A stretch of DNA of 64,000 nucleotides, taken from NCBI GenBank assembly GCA_001899285.1, contig MKWA01000025.1, forward strand, positions 92,038 to 156,037, in the 5' to 3' direction. Of the stretch, positions 56,863 to 64,000 are shown one piece after another. The stretch comes from Rhizobiales bacterium 64-17 (GTDB lineage: Bacteria; Pseudomonadota; Alphaproteobacteria; Rhizobiales; Xanthobacteraceae). A program made the position numbers and the translations under genes. Each line of letters opens with the position of its first letter. Positions within the stretch are counted from its first letter, which is position 1. The notes beneath the pieces were generated by a model. The model saw only the letters and a list, made by a program, of their open reading frames with translations, did not search any database and was not told where the DNA came from.

Positions 56863-56876
56863 ATCCGTGATCCTCG

Positions 56877-57257
56877 TCAGTGATCTCTCGGCACGGCGAC
56901 GCCCTGCTGGCCCGGCCGCGTCTTCATGAACTCCTCGAAGCTTTGGCCGCGCATCTGCGCGCCCATCTTCAGGAGGTTTTCGCCGACCGCGCCGCCGACC
57001 TTGATCAGCACGTAGATATTGCCGCCGGCGGCGACGAGTCCCTTCCAGTCGCGCTTGCGCACCAGATCAATCTCGGCGTCGGTCATGCCGAAGCGGCGCA
57101 TATAGCCGGCCTCGTCCGCCTTGAAGGCATCGCGGTTGGCCGGATCGGTCAGCGACATGGAAAACTTGTTGATGCGATAGCCCTGCCGCGAGCGCGCCCC
57201 GGTGAAGACCGAGGTGCCCGCAATGGGGGTATCGCGATACGTGGCGCCTGCCATCAT
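56877..57257 (-). CDS. LigA-type small subunit of extradiol dioxygenase
   Basis: 126-residue helical small subunit of the protocatechuate 4,5-dioxygenase type. The family core is RQGYRINKFSMSLTDPANRD, then GYMRRFGMTDAEIDLVRKRD and WKGLVAAGGNIYVLIKVGGA. The subunit closes over the active site of the LigB chain. First gene of the leftward operon; the divergent hyuA begins 243 bases away. Confidence 0.92.
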   Translation of the reverse strand: MMAGATYRDTPIAGTSVFTGARSRQGYRINKFSMSLTDPANRDAFKADEAGYMRRFGMTDAEIDLVRKRDWKGLVAAGGNIYVLIKVGGAVGENLLKMGAQMRGQSFEEFMKTRPGQQGVAVPRDH

Positions 57258-57402
57258 GGCCGTCCTTGTGCTTCCATCCCGCAGGTTTCCCTGCCGACCC
57301 TGTGAAAGGGTTCTGTCAGCATGTCATTTTTACGAGACACGCTTCTTTGTTACGGAACAGGCTAACAAACGAAATTTGGAAACGTCAATGACGGAATCGA
57401 AA

Positions 57403-57431
57403 TTGACAGGAAAAATCGCTGTTTTTATAGT
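57403..57431 (+). promoter_or_regulatory. Consensus sigma-70 promoter for hyuA
   Basis: TTGACA at 57403-57408, a 17-base spacer, TATAGT at 57426-57431, 70 bases before the hyuA ATG. An 11-bp near-perfect palindrome CGTCAATGACG sits at 57383-57393, ten bases before the -35 box, a possible site for the cluster's IclR protein. Confidence 0.7.
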
Positions 57432-57500
57432 CTCAGCCAGAAACCTTGTTCCACACTGAGAAACAACAACCGCCTTTCGCGGAACGCCTGAGGGAGCCGA

Positions 57501-59567
57501 ATGCCGAGTTACGCGCTGGCCGTCGATATCGGCGGCACATTCACCGACGTTGTTCTGCGCAGCGACAGCGGCCAGACCTGGGTCGATAAAACGCTGACGA
57601 CCCCCGAACAGCTCGACGTCGGCTTCTTCCGTGCCGTCGATTCCGCGCTGGCCAAGGCCGGTATCAAACCGGCCGCCGTCACCGACGTGGTGGTGCACGC
57701 CACCACCGTCGTCACCAACGCGGTGATCGAACGCAAGGGTCCACGCACCGCGCTGCTGGTCACCGAAGGTTTTCGTGACATCCTGACGATCCGCGACGAA
57801 CATCGCTACGAGATGTTCGATCCGCAGATCGAATTCCCCGAGCCGCTGGTTGGCTCCGACATGACCTTCGGCGTGAAGGAGCGCGTGCTCGCCACCGGCG
57901 CCGTGCTCACGCCGCTCGACACCAAAGCGGCCGAAGCGGTTGCCGATGAACTGAAAGCCAAGGGCGTCGTCTCAGTCGCGATCTCGTTCCTTAATGCCTA
58001 TCTCAATCCCGCCAACGAGCGGGCGATGCGCGACATCCTCAAGAAGCGCATGCCGAACCTCTATGTCTCGATCTCGTCGGACGTGGCACCGCAGATCCGC
58101 GAATATCCGCGCACCTCGACGGTGGTGATGAACGCCTATACGGCGCCGATCACCGGCCCCTATCTCGATGCACTCGTCGCCGGCCTGAAAAAGCGCGGCT
58201 TCGGCAACGAGCCGCTGATCATGTTGAGCAACGGCGGCGTGATCGGCGTCGAGATCGCGAAGATCTTCCCGGTGCGCATGGTCGAGTCCGGTCCGGCCGC
58301 CGGCGCACTCGCCGCAGCCTACTTCGCCGAAGTGCTCGGCCTCGACCGGCTCCTCTCGTTCGACATGGGCGGCACCACCGCGAAAGCCTGCATCATCGAG
58401 GATCGTCACCCGCTGGTGAGCGGTAATTTCGAGGTGGACCGCATCTACCGCTTCAAGTCGGGCAGCGGCCTGCCGATCCTCATTCCCTCGGTGGACATGA
58501 TCGAGATCGGCGCCGGCGGCGGCAGCATCGCCTCGGTCAGCAATCTCGGATTGCTCAAGGTCGGCCCGCAGAGCGCCGGCTCGACGCCCGGCCCGGTCGC
58601 TTACGGCCGCGGCGGCACCAATCCGACCGTCACCGACGCCGATCTCGTGCTCGGCTATCTCGACGCCGACAACTTCCTCGGCGGCGATATGAAGCTCGAC
58701 CTCAAGGGCGCCGAGAAACAAATGGCCGAACTCGGCAAGAAGCTCGGCACCTCGACGCGCGACGTCGCTGCCGGCATCTACCGCGTGGTCGGCGAATCCA
58801 TGACCGCCGCGGCGCGCGCGCATGCAGTGGATCGTGGCATCGATTATCGCGGTGTGCCGCTGTTCGCGTTCGGCGGCGCCGGCCCGGTGCACGCCTGCTA
58901 CGTCGCCGATCTGCTCGAAAGCCCGATGGTGATCTACCCGCCGCTGGCGAGCGTGCTGTCCGCCTTCGGCACGCTGGTGACGCCGCCGCGGCTCGACCTG
59001 AGCCAGGGCGCACTGGCGCGGCTGTCCTCGGTCGATTGGCACGGCGTCGACGGCATCATTGACAAGCTGGTAGAGGACGCCCGCAAGGGCCTCGCCAGCG
59101 CCGGCTGCAAGCCGGACGAGATCACCTTCAAGTTCGGCGCCGACATGCGCTATTTCGGCCAGCAGAACGAGGTCACCGCCTGGTTCGACGCCGATCCGCG
59201 CAAGAAACACGACGCCGCCGCGGTGCGTGAGGTGTTCGAGACGGAATACGAAAAGCTCTACAGCCTGCGGCTGCCGGAAGTAGACATCGAGATCGTCTCC
59301 TGGCGGCTGGTCGCGACCGGCCCGCTGGCGTCGCGCGACAGCAAGATTGACCTGAAAGGCCAACCGGCGAAACCGAGCCGCACTCGCAGCGCCCGCTTCA
59401 ACGGCGACGACGTGCAGGCACCGGTCTATGCGCGGCGCGAGCTTGCGCAGGGCCAGAGCATCGACGGTCCCGCGATCATCGAGGAACGCGAGACCACCAT
59501 CATCATTCTTCCCGGCTGGCGCGCCACGGTCGACAAGACCGGGTGCATCATGGCGACAAAGGACTGA
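57501..59567 (+). CDS. Hydantoinase/oxoprolinase subunit A
   Basis: 688-residue ASKHA-fold ATPase subunit of the hydantoinase A/5-oxoprolinase family. Motifs: AVDIGGTFTDVVLRSDSGQT at the start, VVHATTVVTNAVIERKG near 70, LSFDMGGTTAKACIIED near 285 and IEIGAGGGSIASVSNLG near 335. Family members, with a B subunit, hydrolyse cyclic amides (hydantoins, 5-oxoproline) or carboxylate ketones such as acetone or acetophenone, always using ATP. Which applies here is unknown. Followed after 5 bases by the B subunit. Confidence 0.93.
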   Translation: MPSYALAVDIGGTFTDVVLRSDSGQTWVDKTLTTPEQLDVGFFRAVDSALAKAGIKPAAVTDVVVHATTVVTNAVIERKGPRTALLVTEGFRDILTIRDEHRYEMFDPQIEFPEPLVGSDMTFGVKERVLATGAVLTPLDTKAAEAVADELKAKGVVSVAISFLNAYLNPANERAMRDILKKRMPNLYVSISSDVAPQIREYPRTSTVVMNAYTAPITGPYLDALVAGLKKRGFGNEPLIMLSNGGVIGVEIAKIFPVRMVESGPAAGALAAAYFAEVLGLDRLLSFDMGGTTAKACIIEDRHPLVSGNFEVDRIYRFKSGSGLPILIPSVDMIEIGAGGGSIASVSNLGLLKVGPQSAGSTPGPVAYGRGGTNPTVTDADLVLGYLDADNFLGGDMKLDLKGAEKQMAELGKKLGTSTRDVAAGIYRVVGESMTAAARAHAVDRGIDYRGVPLFAFGGAGPVHACYVADLLESPMVIYPPLASVLSAFGTLVTPPRLDLSQGALARLSSVDWHGVDGIIDKLVEDARKGLASAGCKPDEITFKFGADMRYFGQQNEVTAWFDADPRKKHDAAAVREVFETEYEKLYSLRLPEVDIEIVSWRLVATGPLASRDSKIDLKGQPAKPSRTRSARFNGDDVQAPVYARRELAQGQSIDGPAIIEERETTIIILPGWRATVDKTGCIMATKD

Positions 59568-59572
59568 ACCCC

Positions 59573-61120
59573 ATGGACGGCATCGAACTCGAGATCGTCT
59601 GGAGCAACATCATCAGCATCGTCAGCGAACAGGCGAAGGCGTTGCAACGCATCGCCTTCTCGCCGATCGTGCGCGAAGCGGGCGACCTCGCCAACGCGCT
59701 ATTCGACAAGCGCGGCCGCATGGTGGCGCAGGCGGTGACCGGCACGCCGGGCCACATCAATTCGCTCGCCGCCGCCGGCAAACATTTCGTCGAGGCGTTC
59801 CCGACGCAGACGCTGCGCGAAGGCGACGTCCTCATCACCAACGACCCATGGCTATCGGCCGGGCACTTCTTCGACATCACGGTGATGCTGCCCGCGTTCC
59901 ACAAGGGCAAGCTGATCGGCTTCTTCGGCTCGACCATCCACCACACCGATATCGGCGGTTACGGCGTGGGCGCGGGCGCGCGCGACGTGCACGAGGAAGG
60001 TCTGTGGATTCCGATGCTCAAGCTCTACGATGCGGGTGAGCCGAACAAGACGCTGTTCGAGATGATCCGCCGCAACGTCCGCACGCCGGATCATGTGTTC
60101 GGCGACCTCGCGGCGCAGGTGTCGAGCGCCAGGCTCGCCGGCAAGCGCCTCTCCGCGCTGCTCGACCGGCAGGGTTACGAAGACATCGACGAACTGTCGG
60201 AAGAGATCATCTCGCGCTCGGAGAAGGCGACGCGGGAATCGATCCGCAAGCTCAAGGCCGGCACCTATCACGGCGAAAGCTCGTTCGACGTGCCGGGCGG
60301 CGACGTGATCACGCTCAAGACCGCCGTGACGATCGATCCGAAGCTCGGCGAGATCATCATCGACTTCGCCGGCAGTTCCGGGCCGAGCCCCTACGGCATC
60401 AACGTGGTGATGAATTACACCCACGCTTACTCCACGTTCGCGATCCGCTCCTGCCTCGATCCCGAACTGCCGAACAATTTCGGCAGCCTCGCGCCAATCA
60501 AGGTGGTCGCGCCGGAAGGCTGCATCGTCAACTGCAAGTATCCGGTGCCGGTGAATGCCCGCCACGTCGTCGGCATGTATGTGCCGATGCCGATCCTCAA
60601 GGCGCTCTATCATGTGATGCCGGAGCGCGTTCTGGCCGAGGGCTCGGGCGCGGTCTGGACCATCCAGATCCAGGGTCGCGACGACCGCGGCGACCCCTTC
60701 ACCTCGTCGATGTTCAACTATTCCGGCGGCATGGGCGCACGGCAGACCAAACCCGGCCCGTCGGCCACCTGCTATCCGACCGGCGTCGCCGCGGTGCCGA
60801 TCGAGGTGCTGGAAGCCTCGATGCCGATCCTGTTCACCCGCAAGGAATTGCGCGAAGGCTCCGGCGGCACCGGCGCCTCGCCAGGCGGAGACGGGCAGAT
60901 CATCCAGTGGACGATGCGGACCAACACGGACTGGCTGCTCAACACCGTGGCGAGCCGCACCGACCTCGCCCCCGAGGGCCTGGCCGGCGGCAGACCGGGC
61001 GCGGCCGGACGCTTTCTTGTCAACGGCAAGCCGGTGAGCGAAGCTCGCAAAATGGTGATGAAGCCCGATGACCAGGTCACCCTGGAAACGCCGGGCGGCG
61101 GGGGATACGGCGCAGCCTGA
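59573..61120 (+). CDS. Hydantoinase/oxoprolinase subunit B
   Basis: 515-residue partner of the upstream A subunit. Opening IELEIVWSNIISIVSEQAKA, then the family blocks LITNDPWLSAGHFFDITVML near 95, FDVPGGDVITLKTAVTIDP, and the Gly-rich C-terminal block REGSGGTGASPGGDGQI and TLETPGGGGYGAA. Start at 59573 (MDGIEL) chosen over a longer frame that overlaps hyuA. Forms a heteromeric ATP-dependent enzyme with the A subunit. Confidence 0.93.
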   Translation: MDGIELEIVWSNIISIVSEQAKALQRIAFSPIVREAGDLANALFDKRGRMVAQAVTGTPGHINSLAAAGKHFVEAFPTQTLREGDVLITNDPWLSAGHFFDITVMLPAFHKGKLIGFFGSTIHHTDIGGYGVGAGARDVHEEGLWIPMLKLYDAGEPNKTLFEMIRRNVRTPDHVFGDLAAQVSSARLAGKRLSALLDRQGYEDIDELSEEIISRSEKATRESIRKLKAGTYHGESSFDVPGGDVITLKTAVTIDPKLGEIIIDFAGSSGPSPYGINVVMNYTHAYSTFAIRSCLDPELPNNFGSLAPIKVVAPEGCIVNCKYPVPVNARHVVGMYVPMPILKALYHVMPERVLAEGSGAVWTIQIQGRDDRGDPFTSSMFNYSGGMGARQTKPGPSATCYPTGVAAVPIEVLEASMPILFTRKELREGSGGTGASPGGDGQIIQWTMRTNTDWLLNTVASRTDLAPEGLAGGRPGAAGRFLVNGKPVSEARKMVMKPDDQVTLETPGGGGYGAA

Positions 61121-61224
61121 CACATCTACCGCACCGCTCTCTCGTGACGGCATCTGATGCGTTCAAGACGGAATCAGCTCAAGACTGAATCAACAATGAC
61201 AAAACAGACCGGGAGGAAACGACA

Positions 61225-62436
61225 ATGCGGAGTGGAAGTATCGCGGCAGGCTTGACCGGCCTGCTGCTCGGGGTGTCGCTTGCCAGCCTCGCGCAAGCGC
61301 AGGTCTCCGACGACAAAGTGAAGATCGGCGTGTTGACCGACATGTCCGGCCCGGCCTCGACGCCGACCGGACAAGGCTCGGTGACCGCCGCACAGATGGC
61401 CGTCGACGACTTCGGCGGCAAGGTCAACGGCAAGCCGATCGAACTGATCTTCGCCGACCATCAGCTCAAGCCCGACGTCGGCGCCGGCATCGCGCGGCGC
61501 TGGTACGACGTCGATCAGGTGGACCTGATCGTCGACGTGCCGGTCTCGTCGGTTGGCCTCGCCGTGCAGAACGTCGCCAAGGAAAAGCAAAAGCTCTTCA
61601 TCACCCACTCCACCGGCTCGACCGACTTCCACGGGAAGTTCTGCACGCCCTATGCGATCCAGTGGGTGTTCGACACCCGTGCGCTCGCGGTCGGCACCGC
61701 CAAGGAAATCACCAAGCGCGGCGGCAAAAGCTGGTTCTTCATCACCGACAACTACGCGTTCGGCCATTCGCTGGAAAAGGACGCGAGCGAGGTGATCAAC
61801 GCCAACGGCGGCAAGGTGGTCGGCTCGGTGAAGCCGCCATTCGCGGCGCCGGAACTGTCCTCGTTCATGCTGCAGGCGCAGGCATCGAAGGCGCAGGTGA
61901 TCGGCATCGCCGGCGGTCCGCCCAACAACACCAACGAGATCAAGCTCGCCTCCGAGTTCAACATCATCAAGGGCGGCCAGCAGCTCGCCGGCCTGCTGGT
62001 GCTGATCACCGATATTCACGCGCTTGGTCTGAAGACCGCACAGGGCCTCGTCCTCACCACATCGTTCTACTGGGATATGGATGACAAGACCCGTGCCTGG
62101 TCGAAGCGCTACTTCGAGAAGATGAACCGGATGCCGACCATGTGGCAGGCCGGCGTCTACTCATCGGTAACGCACTACCTGCAAGCGGTGAAGGACTCCG
62201 GCACCGACGCTCCGCTGAAGGTGGCCGCAAAAATGCGCGAGAAGCCGATCGAGGATTTCTTCTCCCGCAACGGCAAGCTGCGCGAAGACGGTCTGATGGT
62301 GCACGATCTCGTGCTGGTGCAGGTGAAGACGCCGGAGGAATCCAAGGCGCCGTGGGACTACTACAAGATCCTCGCCACCATCAAAGGCGAGGACGCGTTC
62401 GGCCCGCCGGACCCGGCCTGCACGATCGGCAAGTAA
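61225..62436 (+). CDS. Second LivK-like ABC transporter substrate-binding protein
   Basis: 403-residue periplasmic receptor. Signal peptide AAGLTGLLLGVSLASLAQAQ, then VKIGVLTDMSGPASTPTGQG, FADHQLKPDVGAGIARRWYD and SWFFITDNYAFGHSLEKDAS. Different from the LivK at 50665. No permease follows, so it probably uses the Liv permease of the same cluster. 104 bases after hyuB, with a gggaggaaa site; the operon ends at the terminator below. Confidence 0.92.
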   Translation: MRSGSIAAGLTGLLLGVSLASLAQAQVSDDKVKIGVLTDMSGPASTPTGQGSVTAAQMAVDDFGGKVNGKPIELIFADHQLKPDVGAGIARRWYDVDQVDLIVDVPVSSVGLAVQNVAKEKQKLFITHSTGSTDFHGKFCTPYAIQWVFDTRALAVGTAKEITKRGGKSWFFITDNYAFGHSLEKDASEVINANGGKVVGSVKPPFAAPELSSFMLQAQASKAQVIGIAGGPPNNTNEIKLASEFNIIKGGQQLAGLLVLITDIHALGLKTAQGLVLTTSFYWDMDDKTRAWSKRYFEKMNRMPTMWQAGVYSSVTHYLQAVKDSGTDAPLKVAAKMREKPIEDFFSRNGKLREDGLMVHDLVLVQVKTPEESKAPWDYYKILATIKGEDAFGPPDPACTIGK

Positions 62437-62477
62437 TCCGGTCACACTCCCAAAGCGGGTTATGGCCCATAACGACG

Positions 62478-62504
62478 AAAAGCCGCCCTTCGGGGCGGCT
62501 TTTT
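62478..62504 (+). terminator. Rho-independent terminator closing the hyuAB-receptor operon
   Basis: A perfect 11-bp stem (aaaagccgccc / gggcggctttt) with a stable TTCG tetraloop, followed by T-run, 42 bases after the receptor stop. Confidence 0.92.
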
Positions 62505-62578
62505 ACTGTCGGAACACACCGCAACCGTTTGTTAAGTCCATTGCCGCATCTTGGCCATCAAAGCAGCGATGGGAAGTC

Positions 62579-63664
62579 GTGCGCTATCGCCTTGCAATCG
62601 CGGTTATATTGCCGCTCGCATCTGTGATCTGGTTGAATCGTGGCGTGGATGCCGCTCCTGAGGGGCGGGCCGCCGCGAAGGCTGCGAATTCGTCCGCCGG
62701 AGCTTCCAATAATCCAACCAGCCTGGCCAAGCTCAAGGCGCTTTATCGGCGCCCAGCCAAGGCGGAATTCCCGTCAGACAACCCGTTCAGCGAGGCCAAG
62801 GCTGCGCTCGGCCGCAAGCTGTTTTTCGATACCGCGCTGTCCGGTCCGCGCACCCATTCCTGCGGCACCTGCCATCAGCCGTCGCTGGCCTGGGCCGATG
62901 GCCGTGCCCGCGCGCTCGGGGTGAACGGGCAAACACTGCCTCTGCGCACGCCGACCCTGGTCGATGTCTGGTCGGTGCCGGTGCTCGGCTGGGACGGCAA
63001 ATTTCCGGATCTGGAATCCGTGGCGTTCACCCCGATCCTGAGCCCCGGCAATATGGGAATGCCGTCGGCCGAGGAAGCTGTGCGCCGGGTCAATGAAAAC
63101 CCGGACTATAGTCCGCTATTCGCCGACGCCTTCGACACGCCGGAGATCACCCAACGCAAGATCGAGCTGGCACTCGCAACGTTCGAGCGGACCATCACGT
63201 CCCGCGACGCCCCTTTCGATCGCTGGATCAAGGGCGACGAACGTGCCATCAGCCGCTCCGCCAAGCGCGGTTTTGTGCTGTTTAACGGCAAAGCCAACTG
63301 CGCCGCCTGCCACAGCGGCCCATCCTTCACCGACGGCTCGTTCCACGACATCGGCAGCGCGACCGATGGCGACATCGGCCGCGGCCGCATGTTCCCGAAC
63401 TCGGAAAAGCTGCGCTACGCGTTCAAGGTACCGACCTTGCGCGAGGTCGACCGGCGCGCGCCCTACATGCACGACGGCGCGGTGGCCTCATTGCAGGACG
63501 TGATCGCGCTGTATGACAAGGGCGGGATCGACCGGCCGAGCCGTTCGGACGAGATCCGTCCGCTGCATCTCACGCGGCGCGAGAAAAACGATCTGCTGGC
63601 GTTTCTGCGCACCCTGACTGCCAAACCGGACATCAAAGCCCCAGCCTCGGCCGGCGCGAACTAG
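62579..63664 (+). CDS. Di-heme cytochrome c peroxidase/MauG-like protein
   Basis: 361 residues from the chosen start. An export signal (LAIAVILPLASVIWLNRGVD), then two c-type heme sites, CGTCH near residue 100 and CAACH near 240, in the bacterial cytochrome c peroxidase fold (RKLFFDTALSGPRTHSCGT, LRTPTLVDVWSVPVLGWDG, FKVPTLREVDRRAPYMHDGA). It would reduce H2O2 or oxidise a protein or small molecule in the periplasm. GTG at 62579 has a gggaag site and lies after the terminator; the longer frame from 62462 reads through the terminator and is rejected. Confidence 0.88.
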   Translation: MRYRLAIAVILPLASVIWLNRGVDAAPEGRAAAKAANSSAGASNNPTSLAKLKALYRRPAKAEFPSDNPFSEAKAALGRKLFFDTALSGPRTHSCGTCHQPSLAWADGRARALGVNGQTLPLRTPTLVDVWSVPVLGWDGKFPDLESVAFTPILSPGNMGMPSAEEAVRRVNENPDYSPLFADAFDTPEITQRKIELALATFERTITSRDAPFDRWIKGDERAISRSAKRGFVLFNGKANCAACHSGPSFTDGSFHDIGSATDGDIGRGRMFPNSEKLRYAFKVPTLREVDRRAPYMHDGAVASLQDVIALYDKGGIDRPSRSDEIRPLHLTRREKNDLLAFLRTLTAKPDIKAPASAGAN

Positions 63665-63690
63665 CGCCACCGGAAGTCAGCGGCCCAATT

Positions 63691-63852
63691 TCAGCAGAAA
63701 CAGGGAAGCGCCGCGCCGAGCATGCCGAGGCCGGCGACGAGGCACAGCGCACTGGCATTCTCCAGAGCTTCGCGGCTCACCGTGACGCGCAATGAGGCAC
63801 CGGCCAGAGCCGGGCTGATCAAAGTTCCAATTATCCCAAGAACGCCGGTCAT
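63691..63852 (-). CDS. Small hydrophobic protein, 53 residues
   Basis: 53-residue protein on the minus strand beginning MTGVLGIIGTLISPALAGAS and ending LGAALPCFC, with two hydrophobic stretches around a polar centre (RVTVSREALENAS). A strong ggagggga site lies seven bases before the ATG at 63852. No family known to me. The remaining bases to 64000 show no clear feature. Confidence 0.55.
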   Translation of the reverse strand: MTGVLGIIGTLISPALAGASLRVTVSREALENASALCLVAGLGMLGAALPCFC

Positions 63853-64000
63853 CAGGCTCCCCTCCACATGTGCTGACTGTACAACGTGTGTCCTGAGGAG
63901 CCGTTTCGCGTTTGCCTAAAATTGCAAGCAATCCACGGGAACTTTACCCGGCCTTATGCGCGATCACCACGCGCTATCGTCTCACAATTAACTACAAACC

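Noticed and set aside
62462-62578. Longer N-terminus of the cytochrome peroxidase from an ATG at 62462
   Set aside because: It would translate through a perfect terminator hairpin, and the resulting leader hides the signal peptide; the GTG at 62579 gives a normal exported protein.

Overview
High-GC DNA with alphaproteobacterial gene content and order, most like Hyphomicrobiales of the Bradyrhizobium/Rhodopseudomonas/Pseudolabrys kind. Pointers are trcR (DUF1013), GapR (DUF2312), DUF1244, DUF1036, DUF882, an aa3-oxidase subunit IV gene beside a three-subunit transhydrogenase, and short palindromic repeats of the type scattered through Bradyrhizobium-like genomes. Genus is inference. I see no tRNA, rRNA, insertion sequence, phage gene or CRISPR array, and no gene-free stretch over 300 bases.

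Layout. 1-13.6 kb: a truncated ispH, trcR, a GFA-type zinc protein, an LtrA membrane protein, two acyl-CoA synthetases (propionyl-CoA type and longer chain), a TauE/SafE exporter, SlyX, a PadR/YqjI-like metal-type regulator with two palindromic operators, a hybrid histidine kinase and two small DUF465 proteins. 13.6-20.3 kb: a diguanylate cyclase, purE-purK, rpsU, an aldehyde dehydrogenase with an apparent one-base frameshift facing a ModE-like/periplasmic-binding-fold regulator, and a 6-phosphogluconate dehydrogenase. 20.4-30.2 kb: a duplicated DUF3606 protein with a histone-like tail, a VOC protein, the pnt transhydrogenase operon, a DMT exporter, an AarF/UbiB kinase-like protein, a BKACE enzyme and an M3 oligopeptidase. 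30.2-46 kb: an NtrC-type activator, two cell-envelope enzymes (L,D-transpeptidase and DUF882 peptidase), gapR, DUF1244, glycerate kinase-DUF1036-pyruvate kinase, a hydrolase, a TPR lipoprotein-like secreted protein, rpmJ (a 41-residue gene), TVP38 and MFS membrane proteins, a thioesterase and hemE.

45.9-62.5 kb is the accessory highlight: one divergently transcribed catabolic locus. Leftward from 57.26 kb run ligA-ligB (class III extradiol dioxygenase), an HpaB-family flavin monooxygenase, a dihydroorotate-dehydrogenase-like enzyme, a flavin reductase, an IclR regulator, a complete Liv ABC transporter (K-F-M-G-H), a cupin and a Bug-type binding protein. Rightward run hydantoinase/oxoprolinase A and B subunits and a second Liv-type binding protein, closed by a strong terminator. 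Overlapping start/stop codons tie most of the leftward genes together. The combination suggests uptake, ortho-hydroxylation, ring cleavage and ATP-dependent amide hydrolysis (or carboxylation) of an aromatic, possibly nitrogen-containing, compound; the substrate is unknown. The window ends with a di-heme cytochrome c peroxidase-like protein and a small 53-residue membrane protein.
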